Below, in pieces: positions 19,414 through 28,915 of a stretch of DNA of 64,000 nucleotides (its first letter is position 1; every line of letters begins with the position of its first letter). The position numbers were made by a program, and so were the translations under genes. Source of the stretch: Thiohalocapsa marina (GTDB lineage Bacteria; Pseudomonadota; Gammaproteobacteria; Chromatiales; Chromatiaceae); assembly GCF_008632335.1 (NCBI RefSeq), contig NZ_VWXX01000001.1, forward strand, positions 186,001 to 250,000, in the 5' to 3' direction. A model generated the notes under the pieces. That model made no database searches. It saw only the letters and a program-made list of their open reading frames with translations, and was not told the origin of the DNA.

Positions 19414-19806
19414 ATGAGGACACCGTCTGGCCGCAAGGCGCTGAGCGCCGAGAGACTGCTGCGCACCGCGCGCGGCGTGTTTGCGACGCTGCCCGATGCG
19501 CCCGGGCACGACATCGCGCTGGTCGACCACCTGATATCGGCTCTGGCGCTGTTTGGGCTGAAGTACCCCTCGTTGCTGCAGTTCGATCACGACTGCCGCC
19601 AGGAGACCACCACCCGCGCCAACCTCAAGTCCCTCTACTGGGTCGCGCGCGCACCGAGCGACAGCCGGTTTCGCGAGCAGCTGCGGCAGAAACTGCGCAG
19701 CCGCTTCGATCTTTGCCTGATCCCCGACTGGGAGACGCTCTACCGTTCGATCATCACCCGCCTCAGCTCCCGCTCGTCGACAACACCTCGTAGGGCAGCG
19801 CCGTGA
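19414..19806 (+). pseudogene. N-terminal fragment of an IS4-like transposase
   Basis: The first 90 residues ('LLRTARGVFATLPDAPGHDIAL', 'SALALFGLKYPSLLQFDHDCRQE', 'RAPSDSRFREQL') resemble the N-terminus of a DDE transposase group common in purple sulfur and related bacteria. After 'REQL' the frame turns into unrelated sequence ('RQKLRSRFDLCL...'), so the catalytic part is missing. The family assignment is from memory of the motif and is tentative. It lies between a truncated secreted-protein gene and an IS66-type remnant. Confidence 0.55.
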
Positions 19807-20059
19807 GCGAACGTGCTCGAGGGGAATTCATGAGGGGGAAAACACAGCCAACCAACACAGCGCCACTCACAGTGCAGGGGTTAGTTGTGTCCTCAACCCA
19901 GTGCCGAGCGCTGCCGACCGTCCGGGCGCGATCAGGCGGCGGCGAGCGGGAATTGCTGCGGTATCAGCGACCGGGAAGACAGCTTGCAGTCGATGTGCGA
20001 ACATAGCTGCATAGCAGCCTGGGCGTCCTGATGACGCAACCGCTCCTTCGCCGCCGGAC

Positions 20060-20966
20060 ATGAAGCTCAGCCAGCACGATCTGCAGCAACTCGACGAAGG
20101 CCACCTGCAGGGATTGCTGGAGGCGACGCTGCGTCGGTTGTCGGTGACATTGCTGGCCGATCTGAAGGAAGGGCGCGAGCGCCTACAGCAGCACCCTGGC
20201 AACAGCTCGCGCCCGCCGAGCTGTCGGGCCAAACGCAAGTCCGGCAAACAGCCGAGGGTGCCGGGGACGGTTTACACCGGATTCCAGTCGATCGATCTGC
20301 GTCGGGGCGACCCGAGCGTGCCGGGTCTGCAACTGGAGGTGGTGGACCATCGCTACCTCGAGGTGACCTGCGGCTGTGGCCACAGCACCCGAGCGCAGCC
20401 GGCGCAGGGCGCGGTCGAAGAGACGCTGGAAGGCCTCGCCCTGGGTGAATGGCGTCTGGTCGGTCCGGGGCTGGCAGGCTTCATTGTGGTCTAGAACCTG
20501 CGTTTACGCCTCTCGCGGGCGCGCATGCAGGAACTCCTGCACGAGATGGTTCGGGGTGCAGGTCAGTATCGGCACCCTGCATCAGACGCTGCACCAGACG
20601 AGGGCGATCGTCGCGCCCGCCGAGGCGGAGCTGATCGCCGAGCTCTGTGCCGAAGTCGCGGCACAGGGCGTCGGTGGCCTGCTGCATGCCGATGAGACCT
20701 CCTGGCCACAACGCGACCAGCGCCTGTGGGTGTTTCTCACCACCACGACCACCGTCTATGTCGTCGCCGGGCGCGGCAAGGTCACCGTCACGTCCCTGTT
20801 GGCCGGCTTTCAAGGGTGGCTGATGAGCGATAGATGGTTCTCCTACCGCGACTACCCGAAGCGCCTGCGCTGCTGCTGGGCGCATCTGCTGCGCAAGGCC
20901 CAGGGCCTGATCGAGAGTTACGACAAGGAGGCCCGCCGCTTCGGTGTCTTGGTGCGCAGCATGTAG
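20060..20966 (+). pseudogene. Broken IS66-family transposase
   Basis: The reading starts at an ATG at 20060. It runs through a zinc-finger-like region ('VTCGCGHS') to an in-frame TAG at 20492-20494, continues as 'NLRLRLSRARMQELLHEM', then needs a one-base correction (an extra G near 20549). After that it reads 'FGVQVSIGTLHQT', 'GLLHADETSWPQ', 'GWLMSDRWFSYRDY' and 'RCCWAHLLRKAQGL', which are IS66 DDE-transposase motifs. The frame ends early at 20966, so the C-terminus is lost too. One stop, one frameshift and a truncation make it inactive. I could not define terminal inverted repeats. Confidence 0.85.
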
Positions 20967-21407
20967 TCGAAGGATCGTGTATTTGATAAAGCACTCGTGC
21001 AAAGGCGGTTGCTCTTAGGAAGCTTGCATCCGCAAATCAGAGGCCTACCCGCCTTAATCACCATTTCGTTGGCAGCCGACCTAGTTTGGCTGCAACTGGA
21101 TCACGTGCTGCACGGTCAATTTTCTGGTGTTTATTGAGCAACCCGAGATCGATTGGTATTACCATTACCAAACCATCTCCCAAGTCATTCGGGTCGTTCG
21201 CAAGGAACACCCACGCTCTGGATAACGATCTTTGCAGTCATGAAATTCACTGTGCGCAGGTTATTATCGAGACCAAGATTAGGACACGCGCTCGAGCGGA
21301 CACTCACTAGAGCTGAATACATTGTCACCGTCGGATTCCCTCACCCTCCCAAAGCCAAAGTTTAGCCATCTAGCTATAGTTGGTCATAACCGGCTTAACG
21401 CTCGCCC
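20967..21407. other. Intergenic, probable decayed mobile DNA
   Basis: About 440 bases between the IS66 remnant and the first polysaccharide gene. It is less GC-rich than its surroundings. The short ORFs in it have no recognisable motifs, and I see no clear promoter, terminator or RNA structure. Confidence 0.5.
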
Positions 21408-23207
21408 ATGCACGATCCATTAAGCAGTCTTTGCCTCGTTATCGGCAACGCGCGAAGCGGCTCGACCCTGATCGGGGCGCTGCTGGACCGTCACCCAGCG
21501 GTCGCCTGCGCCAATGAGAGCCAGGCCTCCGAGCAATTCTGGCACGGCTATGATCGCGAGGCCCTGTGCGCGGAGCTGTTGGAGAACGCCGCGCGGCAGC
21601 GCGACGCCGGACGGCCGTCGGCCGGCTACCAATACGGCATCGAAGGCTCGGAAAAGGCCCCCTCCGCCGTGCGGGTGCTGGGCGACAAGATCTGGAACCC
21701 GGCGCTGCTGATGCTGCACGGCAAGCCCGATCTGCTGGCGCATCTGGGGCAGCTGCTCGGTTGCCCGGTGCGGCTAGTGCACAGCATCCGCAATCCGTTC
21801 GATGCCATTGCCGCCATGCATGCGCGCAGCGGCGCACCGTTGCTCGATCGCGCGCGCTGGTACTTTATGCATTGCGACGCCGCCAGTGCGCTGCGTGCAC
21901 GGCATCCGGAGCACTGGCTGGATGTGCACCACGAGCACCTGATCAACGCGCCGGAGCAGACCCTGACGGCCTTGCTGGCCCACCTGGAGCTGACGGTACC
22001 GCCGGACTTCATCGAGGCCTGCCGCGGGCTGATGTATGCGTCGCCACGGCGCCGCGCGGCCGAGATCGACTGGGACACCGAGACGCTGCGGTTCATCGAG
22101 GGGCGCATGGCGCAGTATCCGTTTCTGCAGTGCTACCCGTCGGTGGCGGACGGCAGCCGAGGGGCCGGGACGCGGCCTGCGCCTGATGCAGCGACGGCCT
22201 TGCGCCCGGCGGAGACCATCGCAGCGGCGGTGTCGGACGAAAAGCCGATCCAGGCGGCACAGACACCGATCCCAAGGCAACAGGCCGATCGCGGCGAGCC
22301 GGAGCTGACGGCCATCGTCGTCATGCACGATATGATGCGCGAGGCGCCGCGCACCCTGTACTCGCTGAGTCGGGCCTACCAACGGGCGTTGGACGGCTTG
22401 CGCTACCGGGTGCTGGTACTCGATCACGGCTCGCGCGAGCCGCTGCCAGCGGGGCTTGCGCAACAGTTCGATGCTGAGATCGAGTACCGTTTTGTCGATA
22501 CCGACGCGGTCTCACCCGTGGCGGCGATCAACGCAGCCGCCGCGGAGGTTGTGAGCCCTATGCTCATGCTCAATATCGACGGGGCGCGCATCCTGAGCCC
22601 CGGCCTGCTGGGCTGGTTGCGGCGCGCCAGCCTGTTGTTTGCCGATCCCCTGGTCTACACGCTTGGCTGGCATCTGGGTCCGGATCTGCAAAACCGTTCC
22701 ATGCTCGAGGGGTATGACCAGACGGTGGAAGACCGGCTACTGCGCGAGGCGGACTGGCGTGCCGACGGCTATCGGCTGTTCGAGATCTCCACCCTCGCCG
22801 GCTCAAGCGAAGATGGCTTTTTCGGCATGCCCGCCGAGAGCAACTGCTTTGCCATGCGCACCGCGACCTTCCACGCCCTGGGCGGCTTCGATGAGCGCTT
22901 CGCGAGCCCTGGGGGCGGGCTGGCCAATCACGATCTGTTTGCGCGCACCTTGGCGATCGCCGGGATACAGCCGGTGTGCCTGCTCGGGGAGGGCAGCTTC
23001 CATCAGATCCATGGCGGCGTTGCCAGCAATGCGCCCGCCGCGGAACACCCCTGGCCGCGATATCAGGCCGAATACCGGGCCATTCGCGGCCATGAGTGGC
23101 AGCCGACCGACGGCGTCGATCCGGTGTACCTGGGTCGCATGCCGTCGACGGCACGTCGCTTCATAGGCACCGCAGAGGCGTACGCGGCCGCCAAGACCGA
23201 TGCTTGA
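21408..23207 (+). CDS. Sulfotransferase / family 2 glycosyltransferase-like fusion
   Basis: 599 residues with two parts. The N-terminal 230 residues form a sulfotransferase-like domain: the PAPS 5'-phosphosulfate loop 'GNARSGSTLIGALLDRHP' at residues 13-30 and the 3'-phosphate motif 'RLVHSIRNPFDAI' near 123. After a Pro/Ala-rich linker (about 240-295) comes a GT2-like domain ('ELTAIVVMHDMMREA', 'MLMLNIDGARIL', 'ALGGFDERF'). Such a protein could transfer a sugar and sulfate the same surface polymer. It is the first gene of the island and its last codons overlap the next gene. It is GC-rich, like the next two fused genes. Confidence 0.8.
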   Translation: MHDPLSSLCLVIGNARSGSTLIGALLDRHPAVACANESQASEQFWHGYDREALCAELLENAARQRDAGRPSAGYQYGIEGSEKAPSAVRVLGDKIWNPALLMLHGKPDLLAHLGQLLGCPVRLVHSIRNPFDAIAAMHARSGAPLLDRARWYFMHCDAASALRARHPEHWLDVHHEHLINAPEQTLTALLAHLELTVPPDFIEACRGLMYASPRRRAAEIDWDTETLRFIEGRMAQYPFLQCYPSVADGSRGAGTRPAPDAATALRPAETIAAAVSDEKPIQAAQTPIPRQQADRGEPELTAIVVMHDMMREAPRTLYSLSRAYQRALDGLRYRVLVLDHGSREPLPAGLAQQFDAEIEYRFVDTDAVSPVAAINAAAAEVVSPMLMLNIDGARILSPGLLGWLRRASLLFADPLVYTLGWHLGPDLQNRSMLEGYDQTVEDRLLREADWRADGYRLFEISTLAGSSEDGFFGMPAESNCFAMRTATFHALGGFDERFASPGGGLANHDLFARTLAIAGIQPVCLLGEGSFHQIHGGVASNAPAAEHPWPRYQAEYRAIRGHEWQPTDGVDPVYLGRMPSTARRFIGTAEAYAAAKTDA

Positions 23208-26082
23208 CGAGCTGGTCATCGTACTCGGCATGCATCGCTCCGGCACCTCGCGGGTCGCCGGACTCGTGCATGCCTTGGGTTTTGCGCTGCCCGACGCGGT
23301 GTTGCCGGCGCATCGAGAAGACAATCCCGGCGGCTATTTCGAGCCGGAGCCGGTGATGGCCCTGCACACGGCCTTTTTGCGCGCCATCGGCAGTTACTGG
23401 CAGGATCCCGGCGGCCTGCCCGCCGGCGCCTTTGAGGGCGAGGCCGCCGAGCAGGCGCGCGGCGCCATCGGCGACTGGCTGGGCCGACAGGCGCAGCGGC
23501 AGAAGACGCTGTTGCTGAAGGATCCGCGGCTTTGCCGCCTCTTGCCACTCTGGCGTGATGCGCTGGAGGCGACGGCGAGGCGCGTGCGGGTGGTGCGCGT
23601 GGTGCGCAGCCCGGATGACGTGTACCGCTCACTCTGGCGGCGCACCCGGCACCCGGTCATGGGCGGCGCCGGGATCGAAGACGCCCTGCACAGCGATCTG
23701 CTTTGGTGGCGCCACAACCACGAGGCGATGCTGAACGCCGCGGGCTTGCCTACGCTGGCGCTTGACTACGCGCTGGTGCAGCAGGACCCCGCGGGTCAGT
23801 GGCTGGCGTTGCAGCAGTTTCTGGCTCCCCTCCCCCGTCCCGTCGGACCAGCGGATGCGCCCCCGGAGCCAAGACCCGCCCGCCATGCCGCGGACGATGT
23901 GCCGTCGGCGCGGCGCGACATCGGCTGGCAGGCCTTTCTGCAGGCGGAATATACCCGGTTCGCCGCGCCACCGAACACGATGCCGGACGCGAGATTGGCG
24001 AGTCCGGACGCGGCGGCGCTCGAGGTACGGGTGCCGCCGGGACCCTGGCCACCGCCTGTCGCGGACCAGTCGCGCTGCATTCGTGCCGCCTGTGAGGGGC
24101 TGCGCAAGACGCTCTTCGGCGCGCATCCCCAGCCGATTCCCTGGCCCGCGACCGGTGGCGAGGCGCACACGCTGGGCTACCTCTTCGTCAGCCCCAATCC
24201 GAGCAGCCGCAGCCATATCTATCGGGTCAGGAATCCGGTGGACGCGCTCAATCGACTGGGGCTGCGGGCGGCCTGGCTGCCCCCTACGGAGGCGCTGCAG
24301 GCGCTGGACGGGGGACATCGCCCGAGCACGCTGATCCTGCACCGGCTGCCCTGGAGCGACACGGCCGAGCAGCTCTGCGCGCTGGCCCGCAGCGCCGGTG
24401 CGCAGATTGGCTTCGATATCGATGATCTTGTCTTCGATGGCGAGGTGCTGGCCGCCGGAGACATCAGCTTCGTCAACGCACTGGAGCCGTCGCAACTGCC
24501 GTTCTGGCAGACGCTCGTCGCCGCCCTGGAAGAGACCGCGCGACGGGTGGATTTCATGCTGGTGCCGACAGAGACGCTGGCGCGGCATGCGCGTCGCGTC
24601 TGCCAGCGGGTGATCCTGGTGCCCAACGGCTTCAGCCCGGAGAATCTGGCCCTCGCCGGGGGCTGTTGGCGGCTGCCAGACACCGATGACAGCCGTCTTG
24701 CTGAAGATACGCCAGTGCGCATCGGCTATGCCAGCGGGACCGCGACCCACGATGCCGACTTCGCCCCCTTAGTGCCCGTGCTACGGGATGTCTTATCGCG
24801 CCATCCGCAGGCGCGGCTGTGCGTTGTCGGCACATTGGACCTGGCACTCGATGCCCTGCCCAAGGGCCAACTGGAACGCCGGCCTCTGGTGCCGCACATC
24901 AACCTGGGCGCGGAGCTCGCGCGCTTTGACATCAACCTGATTCCGCTGGAGCGCAGCCGCTTTTGCGACGGCAAGAGCCCACTGAAGTACTTCGAGGCGG
25001 CGCTGCTTGGGGTGCCCAGCATCGCCGTCGACAATCCGACCTATCGCGCGTTGATTCAGCCAGGACGCAATGGCCTGCTGGCCGCATCCCCGGAGGATTG
25101 GCGGCAGAAGCTGGAATTGCTGTTGCAGGCACCGACCTGGCGCGGCGCCCTCGGTCAGGCGGCGGCCGAGCACTGCCGCCAGCGATTTCACTGTGATCGA
25201 CTGACGGCGGAGCTGCATGCGGCCCTGTCGGCGGACGCAGGAGCGACGCCAAGCCCCAGGATCGCAAGACGCGCTGCGGTCTCGCAGGTGCCGCCGACAC
25301 CGTCACGGACACGGACGACGTCCGGACCAGATTTTCTCGGCATCGGCGCGCAAAAGGCCGGCACGACCTGGCTCTATCAGCACCTGTCGCGACATCCACA
25401 GATAGCGTTTCCCGCCGGCAAGGAGGTGCATTACTGGGATCTGCTGGAGTCGGGCCGGCGCAGCGAGCCAAGCACTTGGTATTTAGAACAGTTCACGCAC
25501 CCGGCAAGGCCCGATGTCCGGATGGGCGATATCACGCCGGCCTATGCTGTGCTACAGCCGGAGACCGTTGCGCGCGTCGCGGCGCTTTTGCCTGCGCTGA
25601 AGCTGATCTTCATTTTGCGTAATCCTATGGAGCGGGCCTGGTCTGCCGCGTTGATGGCCCTCGACAAGGCGTCAATGACGCTTGAGGAGGCCTCCGACGC
25701 CTGGTTTCTCGAAGTGCTCCACTCACATGGCTCGCGGCTGCGCAGCGATTACCTGCGCACGTTGTCGCTTTGGACACAGCATTTTAATACTAGTACAATG
25801 CTGCTACTTACGTTCGACGAACTGCGCCACGATCCCAAACGCTTGCTGAGACGCGTCGCTGAGCACCTGGCCATCGATGCGGAACACTTCGAGTGTTTAC
25901 CAACGGAAAGACTGCGGCAGCCAGTGTTCGGCGGCAACTTCGGAACCAGTGCCTCGGTGCGCCCCAGCCTGCGCTCAGCGCTGTGCAAGCTCTATGGTGC
26001 TGGCCTGGATCAGCTCGAGACAGACTGGAAGGTAGACGTAAAGCCTTGGCGTGCGTTCTGCCATGAAGGCGATGTGAAATAG
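23200..26082 (+). CDS. Three-domain sulfotransferase / glycosyltransferase / sulfotransferase fusion
   Basis: 960 residues. Domain 1 (about 3-210) is a sulfotransferase with 'LGMHRSGTSRVAGL' and 'LKDPRLCRLLPLW'. Domain 2 (about 300-670) is a GT4-type glycosyltransferase with 'GFDIDDLVFDGEVL', 'PNGFSPENL' and the sugar-nucleotide site around 'DGKSPLKYFEAALLGVP'. Domain 3 (about 707-955) is a second sulfotransferase with 'GIGAQKAGTTWLYQHLSRHP' and 'IFILRNPMERAWSA'. The two sulfotransferase domains belong to different subgroups. The ATG overlaps the preceding stop by eight bases, so the pair is probably translationally coupled. The protein has no signal peptide, so it should act on the cytoplasmic face of the membrane. 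Exact sugars are not predictable. Confidence 0.8.
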   Translation: MLDELVIVLGMHRSGTSRVAGLVHALGFALPDAVLPAHREDNPGGYFEPEPVMALHTAFLRAIGSYWQDPGGLPAGAFEGEAAEQARGAIGDWLGRQAQRQKTLLLKDPRLCRLLPLWRDALEATARRVRVVRVVRSPDDVYRSLWRRTRHPVMGGAGIEDALHSDLLWWRHNHEAMLNAAGLPTLALDYALVQQDPAGQWLALQQFLAPLPRPVGPADAPPEPRPARHAADDVPSARRDIGWQAFLQAEYTRFAAPPNTMPDARLASPDAAALEVRVPPGPWPPPVADQSRCIRAACEGLRKTLFGAHPQPIPWPATGGEAHTLGYLFVSPNPSSRSHIYRVRNPVDALNRLGLRAAWLPPTEALQALDGGHRPSTLILHRLPWSDTAEQLCALARSAGAQIGFDIDDLVFDGEVLAAGDISFVNALEPSQLPFWQTLVAALEETARRVDFMLVPTETLARHARRVCQRVILVPNGFSPENLALAGGCWRLPDTDDSRLAEDTPVRIGYASGTATHDADFAPLVPVLRDVLSRHPQARLCVVGTLDLALDALPKGQLERRPLVPHINLGAELARFDINLIPLERSRFCDGKSPLKYFEAALLGVPSIAVDNPTYRALIQPGRNGLLAASPEDWRQKLELLLQAPTWRGALGQAAAEHCRQRFHCDRLTAELHAALSADAGATPSPRIARRAAVSQVPPTPSRTRTTSGPDFLGIGAQKAGTTWLYQHLSRHPQIAFPAGKEVHYWDLLESGRRSEPSTWYLEQFTHPARPDVRMGDITPAYAVLQPETVARVAALLPALKLIFILRNPMERAWSAALMALDKASMTLEEASDAWFLEVLHSHGSRLRSDYLRTLSLWTQHFNTSTMLLLTFDELRHDPKRLLRRVAEHLAIDAEHFECLPTERLRQPVFGGNFGTSASVRPSLRSALCKLYGAGLDQLETDWKVDVKPWRAFCHEGDVK

Positions 26083-26259
26083 GTCTTGCGTTCCCAACCC
26101 AAGTGGTGACTTAACTGCACAGCATAAAGAGACTGAAATCTTGTCCCCTGGTCCAATAGATCAGAAAAAGTAAGGAACATGGGTCTCCTTCGAGGGACTG
26201 GTGATTCCTTAGTTACGCAAAACGATGTGTCGTATTCCTGATAGAAATTGGAGATCAAA

Positions 26260-26967
26260 ATGTACCCACTTGAAAAGACCTTGCGAAATGCAACCTTTGC
26301 ATCCATCCTGCTCGCGTTATCAAATGCACCTACCTTTGCTCAGGACGCACTTTATATTGATGAATCCGGCAGCGTTGGTATTGGGACGGATACTCCGCAA
26401 GAACAGCTCCACATCGTTGGCGGGACAACAGGGGAACTGAAAATGCGTTTGGAGCAAAGTATAGACAATGCATGGGCCTATTCAGTTGTTGCTGAAGATG
26501 GGTTTGGCAAGACAAATGTGTTCCGGATTTCCAAGCAAGGCACAGGTGGACCCGAGCTAGAGGTTTCTGCCAAGGATGATGCTGGAGGAATCCCCACCCT
26601 TGAAGTATTTGGAAGCGTAAAAGCGAGTAATATTCTTTTTAGTTCCTCGCGAGAAATGAAGACGGATTTTGAGACTATAGACACAAGCAAAGTTCTCGAT
26701 AGAGTCGCTTCTTTGCCCATCACTCAGTGGCGCTTCAAAAGCGACGATTCTAATCGTGTACATATCGGCCCCATGGCTGAAGACTTTGCTGAAGTCTTCC
26801 AACTCGACGGCCCGAGTCAGAGCATTTCGGTTGCTGACAGCAACGGCATTGCCCTTGCTGCCATTCAGGGCTTAGTCCACGAGCTGAAACAGCGTGACCA
26901 GCGTATCGAATAGCTTGAGCACCAGGTTCAGGCTTTGACAACACAGATGAAAGCGATCAGTCGCTGA
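26260..26967 (+). CDS. Secreted S74 / tail-fibre-type protein with late amber stop, copy 1
   Basis: From the ATG at 26260 (GGAG seven bases upstream) the frame encodes a signal peptide ending 'APTFA' and then a 'GSVGIGTDTPQEQLHIVGG' repeat like those before phage tail-fibre chaperone domains. The C-terminal part resembles the S74 intramolecular chaperone domain ('SSREMKTDFETID', 'ITQWRFKSD', 'HIGPMAEDFAEVF'). An in-frame TAG at 26911-26913 cuts off a 17-residue coiled-coil end that continues to 26967; the paralogue at 44884-45597 reads straight through this point. The truncated product may still fold. The secreted, phage-like domain next to polysaccharide genes suggests a cell-surface appendage or scaffold. 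The function is unknown. Confidence 0.72.
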
Positions 26968-27154
26968 GGCATCGGCGAAACCTATAGGCACCATGACCGG
27001 CGAAATTTGCAGGGTTTAGGAGAATACTGATCGATTTAGCATTGTCTGGCAGGGGGCAGGAGGCCCCGCGCTGACTTTAGCTGGGATGGCCGATAAATTG
27101 GCCTCACCAAAGGTATCTCCTCTTACTGCTCTTTGCATCCTCAAAACTACTTGG

Positions 27155-27949
27155 ATGATATCCTCTTTTTTCAGTACAAATCGTCCGATCGACCATCAGG
27201 TGATCGATCTCATTCTCTACAAGACCTACGCCGACCTGCGTGCCGAGGCAGCCAAGACCTACATCAACTACCTGTGGTGGGTCATCGACCCGATCCTCAG
27301 CATGCTGGTGTTTTATCTGGTGTTTGGCCTGCTGTTCCAGCGCGGCGGAGAGGGCTTTGTCGCCTTTTTGCTCAGCGGCCTCGTCATCTGGAATTGGTAC
27401 CGGCAATCGGTGGCCCACGCGGGTGGCTCGATCCTCAACGGCAAAGGACTGATGAATCAGGTCCACGTGCCGAAGCTCGTGTTCCCGACCGTGACGCTGC
27501 TGACGGACCTGACCAAATTCGCGTTGGTGCTTGTGCTGCTGTTGGTCTTTCTCTGGATCTCCGGCTATCCAGTCAATGCGAGCTATCTGGCATTACCGGT
27601 CCTCCTCGTCGTGCAACTGCTACTCATCGCGGGTCTGGCGTTTTGTCTGGCCGGTCTGGTGCCTTTTGTGCCTGACCTGCGCTTCTTGGTCGACCACCTG
27701 CTGCATCTGCAGTTCTTTTGCTCTGGTATCTTCTACTCGGTCAAGGACCTCCCAGCCCAGTACCAGGGGTGGTTCTATCTCAATCCGATGGCGGGGCTGA
27801 TAGAGGACTATCGCGGCGTGCTGCTGCACGGGACCTGGCCCCACTGGGGTCGACTGGGACTGATCGCGCTGGGGTCGACGGTATTGCTCGCGGTGGCGAT
27901 AAGCTTCGTGCACGGCCGCGACCGCGAGTATCCCCGCGCGATACGATGA
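27155..27949 (+). CDS. ABC-2 type polysaccharide exporter permease
   Basis: The 264-residue protein has six predicted membrane helices and matches the Wzm/KpsM/TagG permease family: 'YKTYADLRAEAAKTYINYLWW' before helix 1, 'IWNWYRQSVAHAGGSIL', 'HVPKLVFP' and 'LNPMAGLIEDYRGVLL' near the end. It exports finished polysaccharide across the inner membrane with the ATPase encoded next. I chose the ATG at 27155, where homology begins; an upstream start at 27086 is possible and neither has a strong RBS. The stop overlaps the ATPase start (ATGA). Confidence 0.85.
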   Translation: MISSFFSTNRPIDHQVIDLILYKTYADLRAEAAKTYINYLWWVIDPILSMLVFYLVFGLLFQRGGEGFVAFLLSGLVIWNWYRQSVAHAGGSILNGKGLMNQVHVPKLVFPTVTLLTDLTKFALVLVLLLVFLWISGYPVNASYLALPVLLVVQLLLIAGLAFCLAGLVPFVPDLRFLVDHLLHLQFFCSGIFYSVKDLPAQYQGWFYLNPMAGLIEDYRGVLLHGTWPHWGRLGLIALGSTVLLAVAISFVHGRDREYPRAIR

Positions 27950-28704
27950 GCCATGACATGAGCTTTCCCAGTCAAGAACCGTTGTTATCGCTTGAGCACG
28001 TGGGGCTTGCCTTTCACCAGGGCGGGCTCGCACTGCGTCCTCGGCCCCCGTTCTGGGTGCTGAAAGACATCAGCTTCGATCTGTATCGCGGCGAGACCCT
28101 GGGGGTGATTGGGCGCAATGCGGCAGGCAAAAGTACCTTGCTGCGCGTGCTTGCGGGCATCATCCGGCACGACCGAGGGCGCTTCATCAACCGGGCGCAG
28201 AGCATCTCTCTGCTCACCCTGCAGACCGGCTTCGTGCCCTACCTCACGGGGCGGCAGAACGCCGTGCTCAGCGGCATCCTGCTTGGCTTGCGACGCGCCG
28301 AGGTCGAGGCGCGCATGGAGGCGATCATCGACTTCTCGGAGCTTGGTGCTTTTATCGATCAACCACTTAGCGCGTACTCATCAGGAATGCGGGCACGACT
28401 GGGCTTCGCCGTGGCCTATCAGGTGCAGCCCGATATCCTGCTGATCGACGAAACGCTGGGCGTAGGCGATGCCGAGTTCAAAGAAAAATCCGCACAGGCC
28501 ATGCACGAGCGGATTCGCTCGGACAAGACCATTGTGCTTGTCTCACACGTTCCCGGTACAATACGCGAACTCTGCGATCGCGCAGTCTGGATCGAGGAGG
28601 GCGTCACGCGCGCCGTAGGCGACGTCGACGAGGTCACCCAGGCCTACCATGAGGAGGTGAGTCGGCGCCAACAACGCCACGAGCACGCCATCCGCGCGCT
28701 ATGA
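27946..28704 (+). CDS. Polysaccharide ABC exporter ATPase, copy 1
   Basis: A 252-residue ATPase with a Walker A 'GRNAAGKST' near residue 60, the signature 'YSSGMRARLGFA' near 146 and a Walker B 'ILLIDETLGVGDAEF' near 165. It belongs to the Wzt/KpsT/TagH group and lacks the C-terminal carbohydrate-binding extension of O-antigen Wzt proteins. It is coupled to the permease gene by an ATGA overlap. A nearly identical second gene lies at 29827-30582. Confidence 0.9.
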   Translation: MSHDMSFPSQEPLLSLEHVGLAFHQGGLALRPRPPFWVLKDISFDLYRGETLGVIGRNAAGKSTLLRVLAGIIRHDRGRFINRAQSISLLTLQTGFVPYLTGRQNAVLSGILLGLRRAEVEARMEAIIDFSELGAFIDQPLSAYSSGMRARLGFAVAYQVQPDILLIDETLGVGDAEFKEKSAQAMHERIRSDKTIVLVSHVPGTIRELCDRAVWIEEGVTRAVGDVDEVTQAYHEEVSRRQQRHEHAIRAL

Positions 28705-28706
28705 GG
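27990..28706 (+). repeat. Duplicated ATPase segment, left copy
   Basis: About 715 bases, from the 'CTT(G/A)AGCAC' region to the ATPase stop, are repeated in direct orientation at 29868-30584 with high identity (I estimate mid-90s percent by eye). Similarity stops just after the shared 'GCGCTATGAGG', where the downstream sequences diverge. The vapBC module lies between the copies. Confidence 0.85.
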
Positions 28707-28913
28707 ATCGCCGTGCGCATCTTCCACCGTTGGCGCGAACGCCTGCGCCAAGCGACGCAGAGCACCGCGTCATCCTTAAGCACCGAGGATCTGCTGTCGG
28801 TGACACTCCTGCCGTGCGGCTCGCCGATCACTTCAAGCAACGCCCGGTCAGAGCCCTTCGACATCACGCAAATGGTCGATCAGCTCATCGGTGACGATGA
28901 CGCCAGTCTGTGA
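28701..28913 (+). CDS. Short hypothetical ORF after the ATPase gene
   Basis: A 70-residue frame starts in the ATGA overlap with the ATPase stop and ends two bases before the stop of the minus-strand vapC. It has an Arg-rich N-terminus and an acidic C-terminus ('GDDDASL'), with no recognised domain. It could be the truncated start of a gene lost during the duplication that brought in the second ATPase copy. Support is limited to the overlapping start. Confidence 0.3.
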   Translation: MRIAVRIFHRWRERLRQATQSTASSLSTEDLLSVTLLPCGSPITSSNARSEPFDITQMVDQLIGDDDASL

Positions 28914-28915
28914 AG

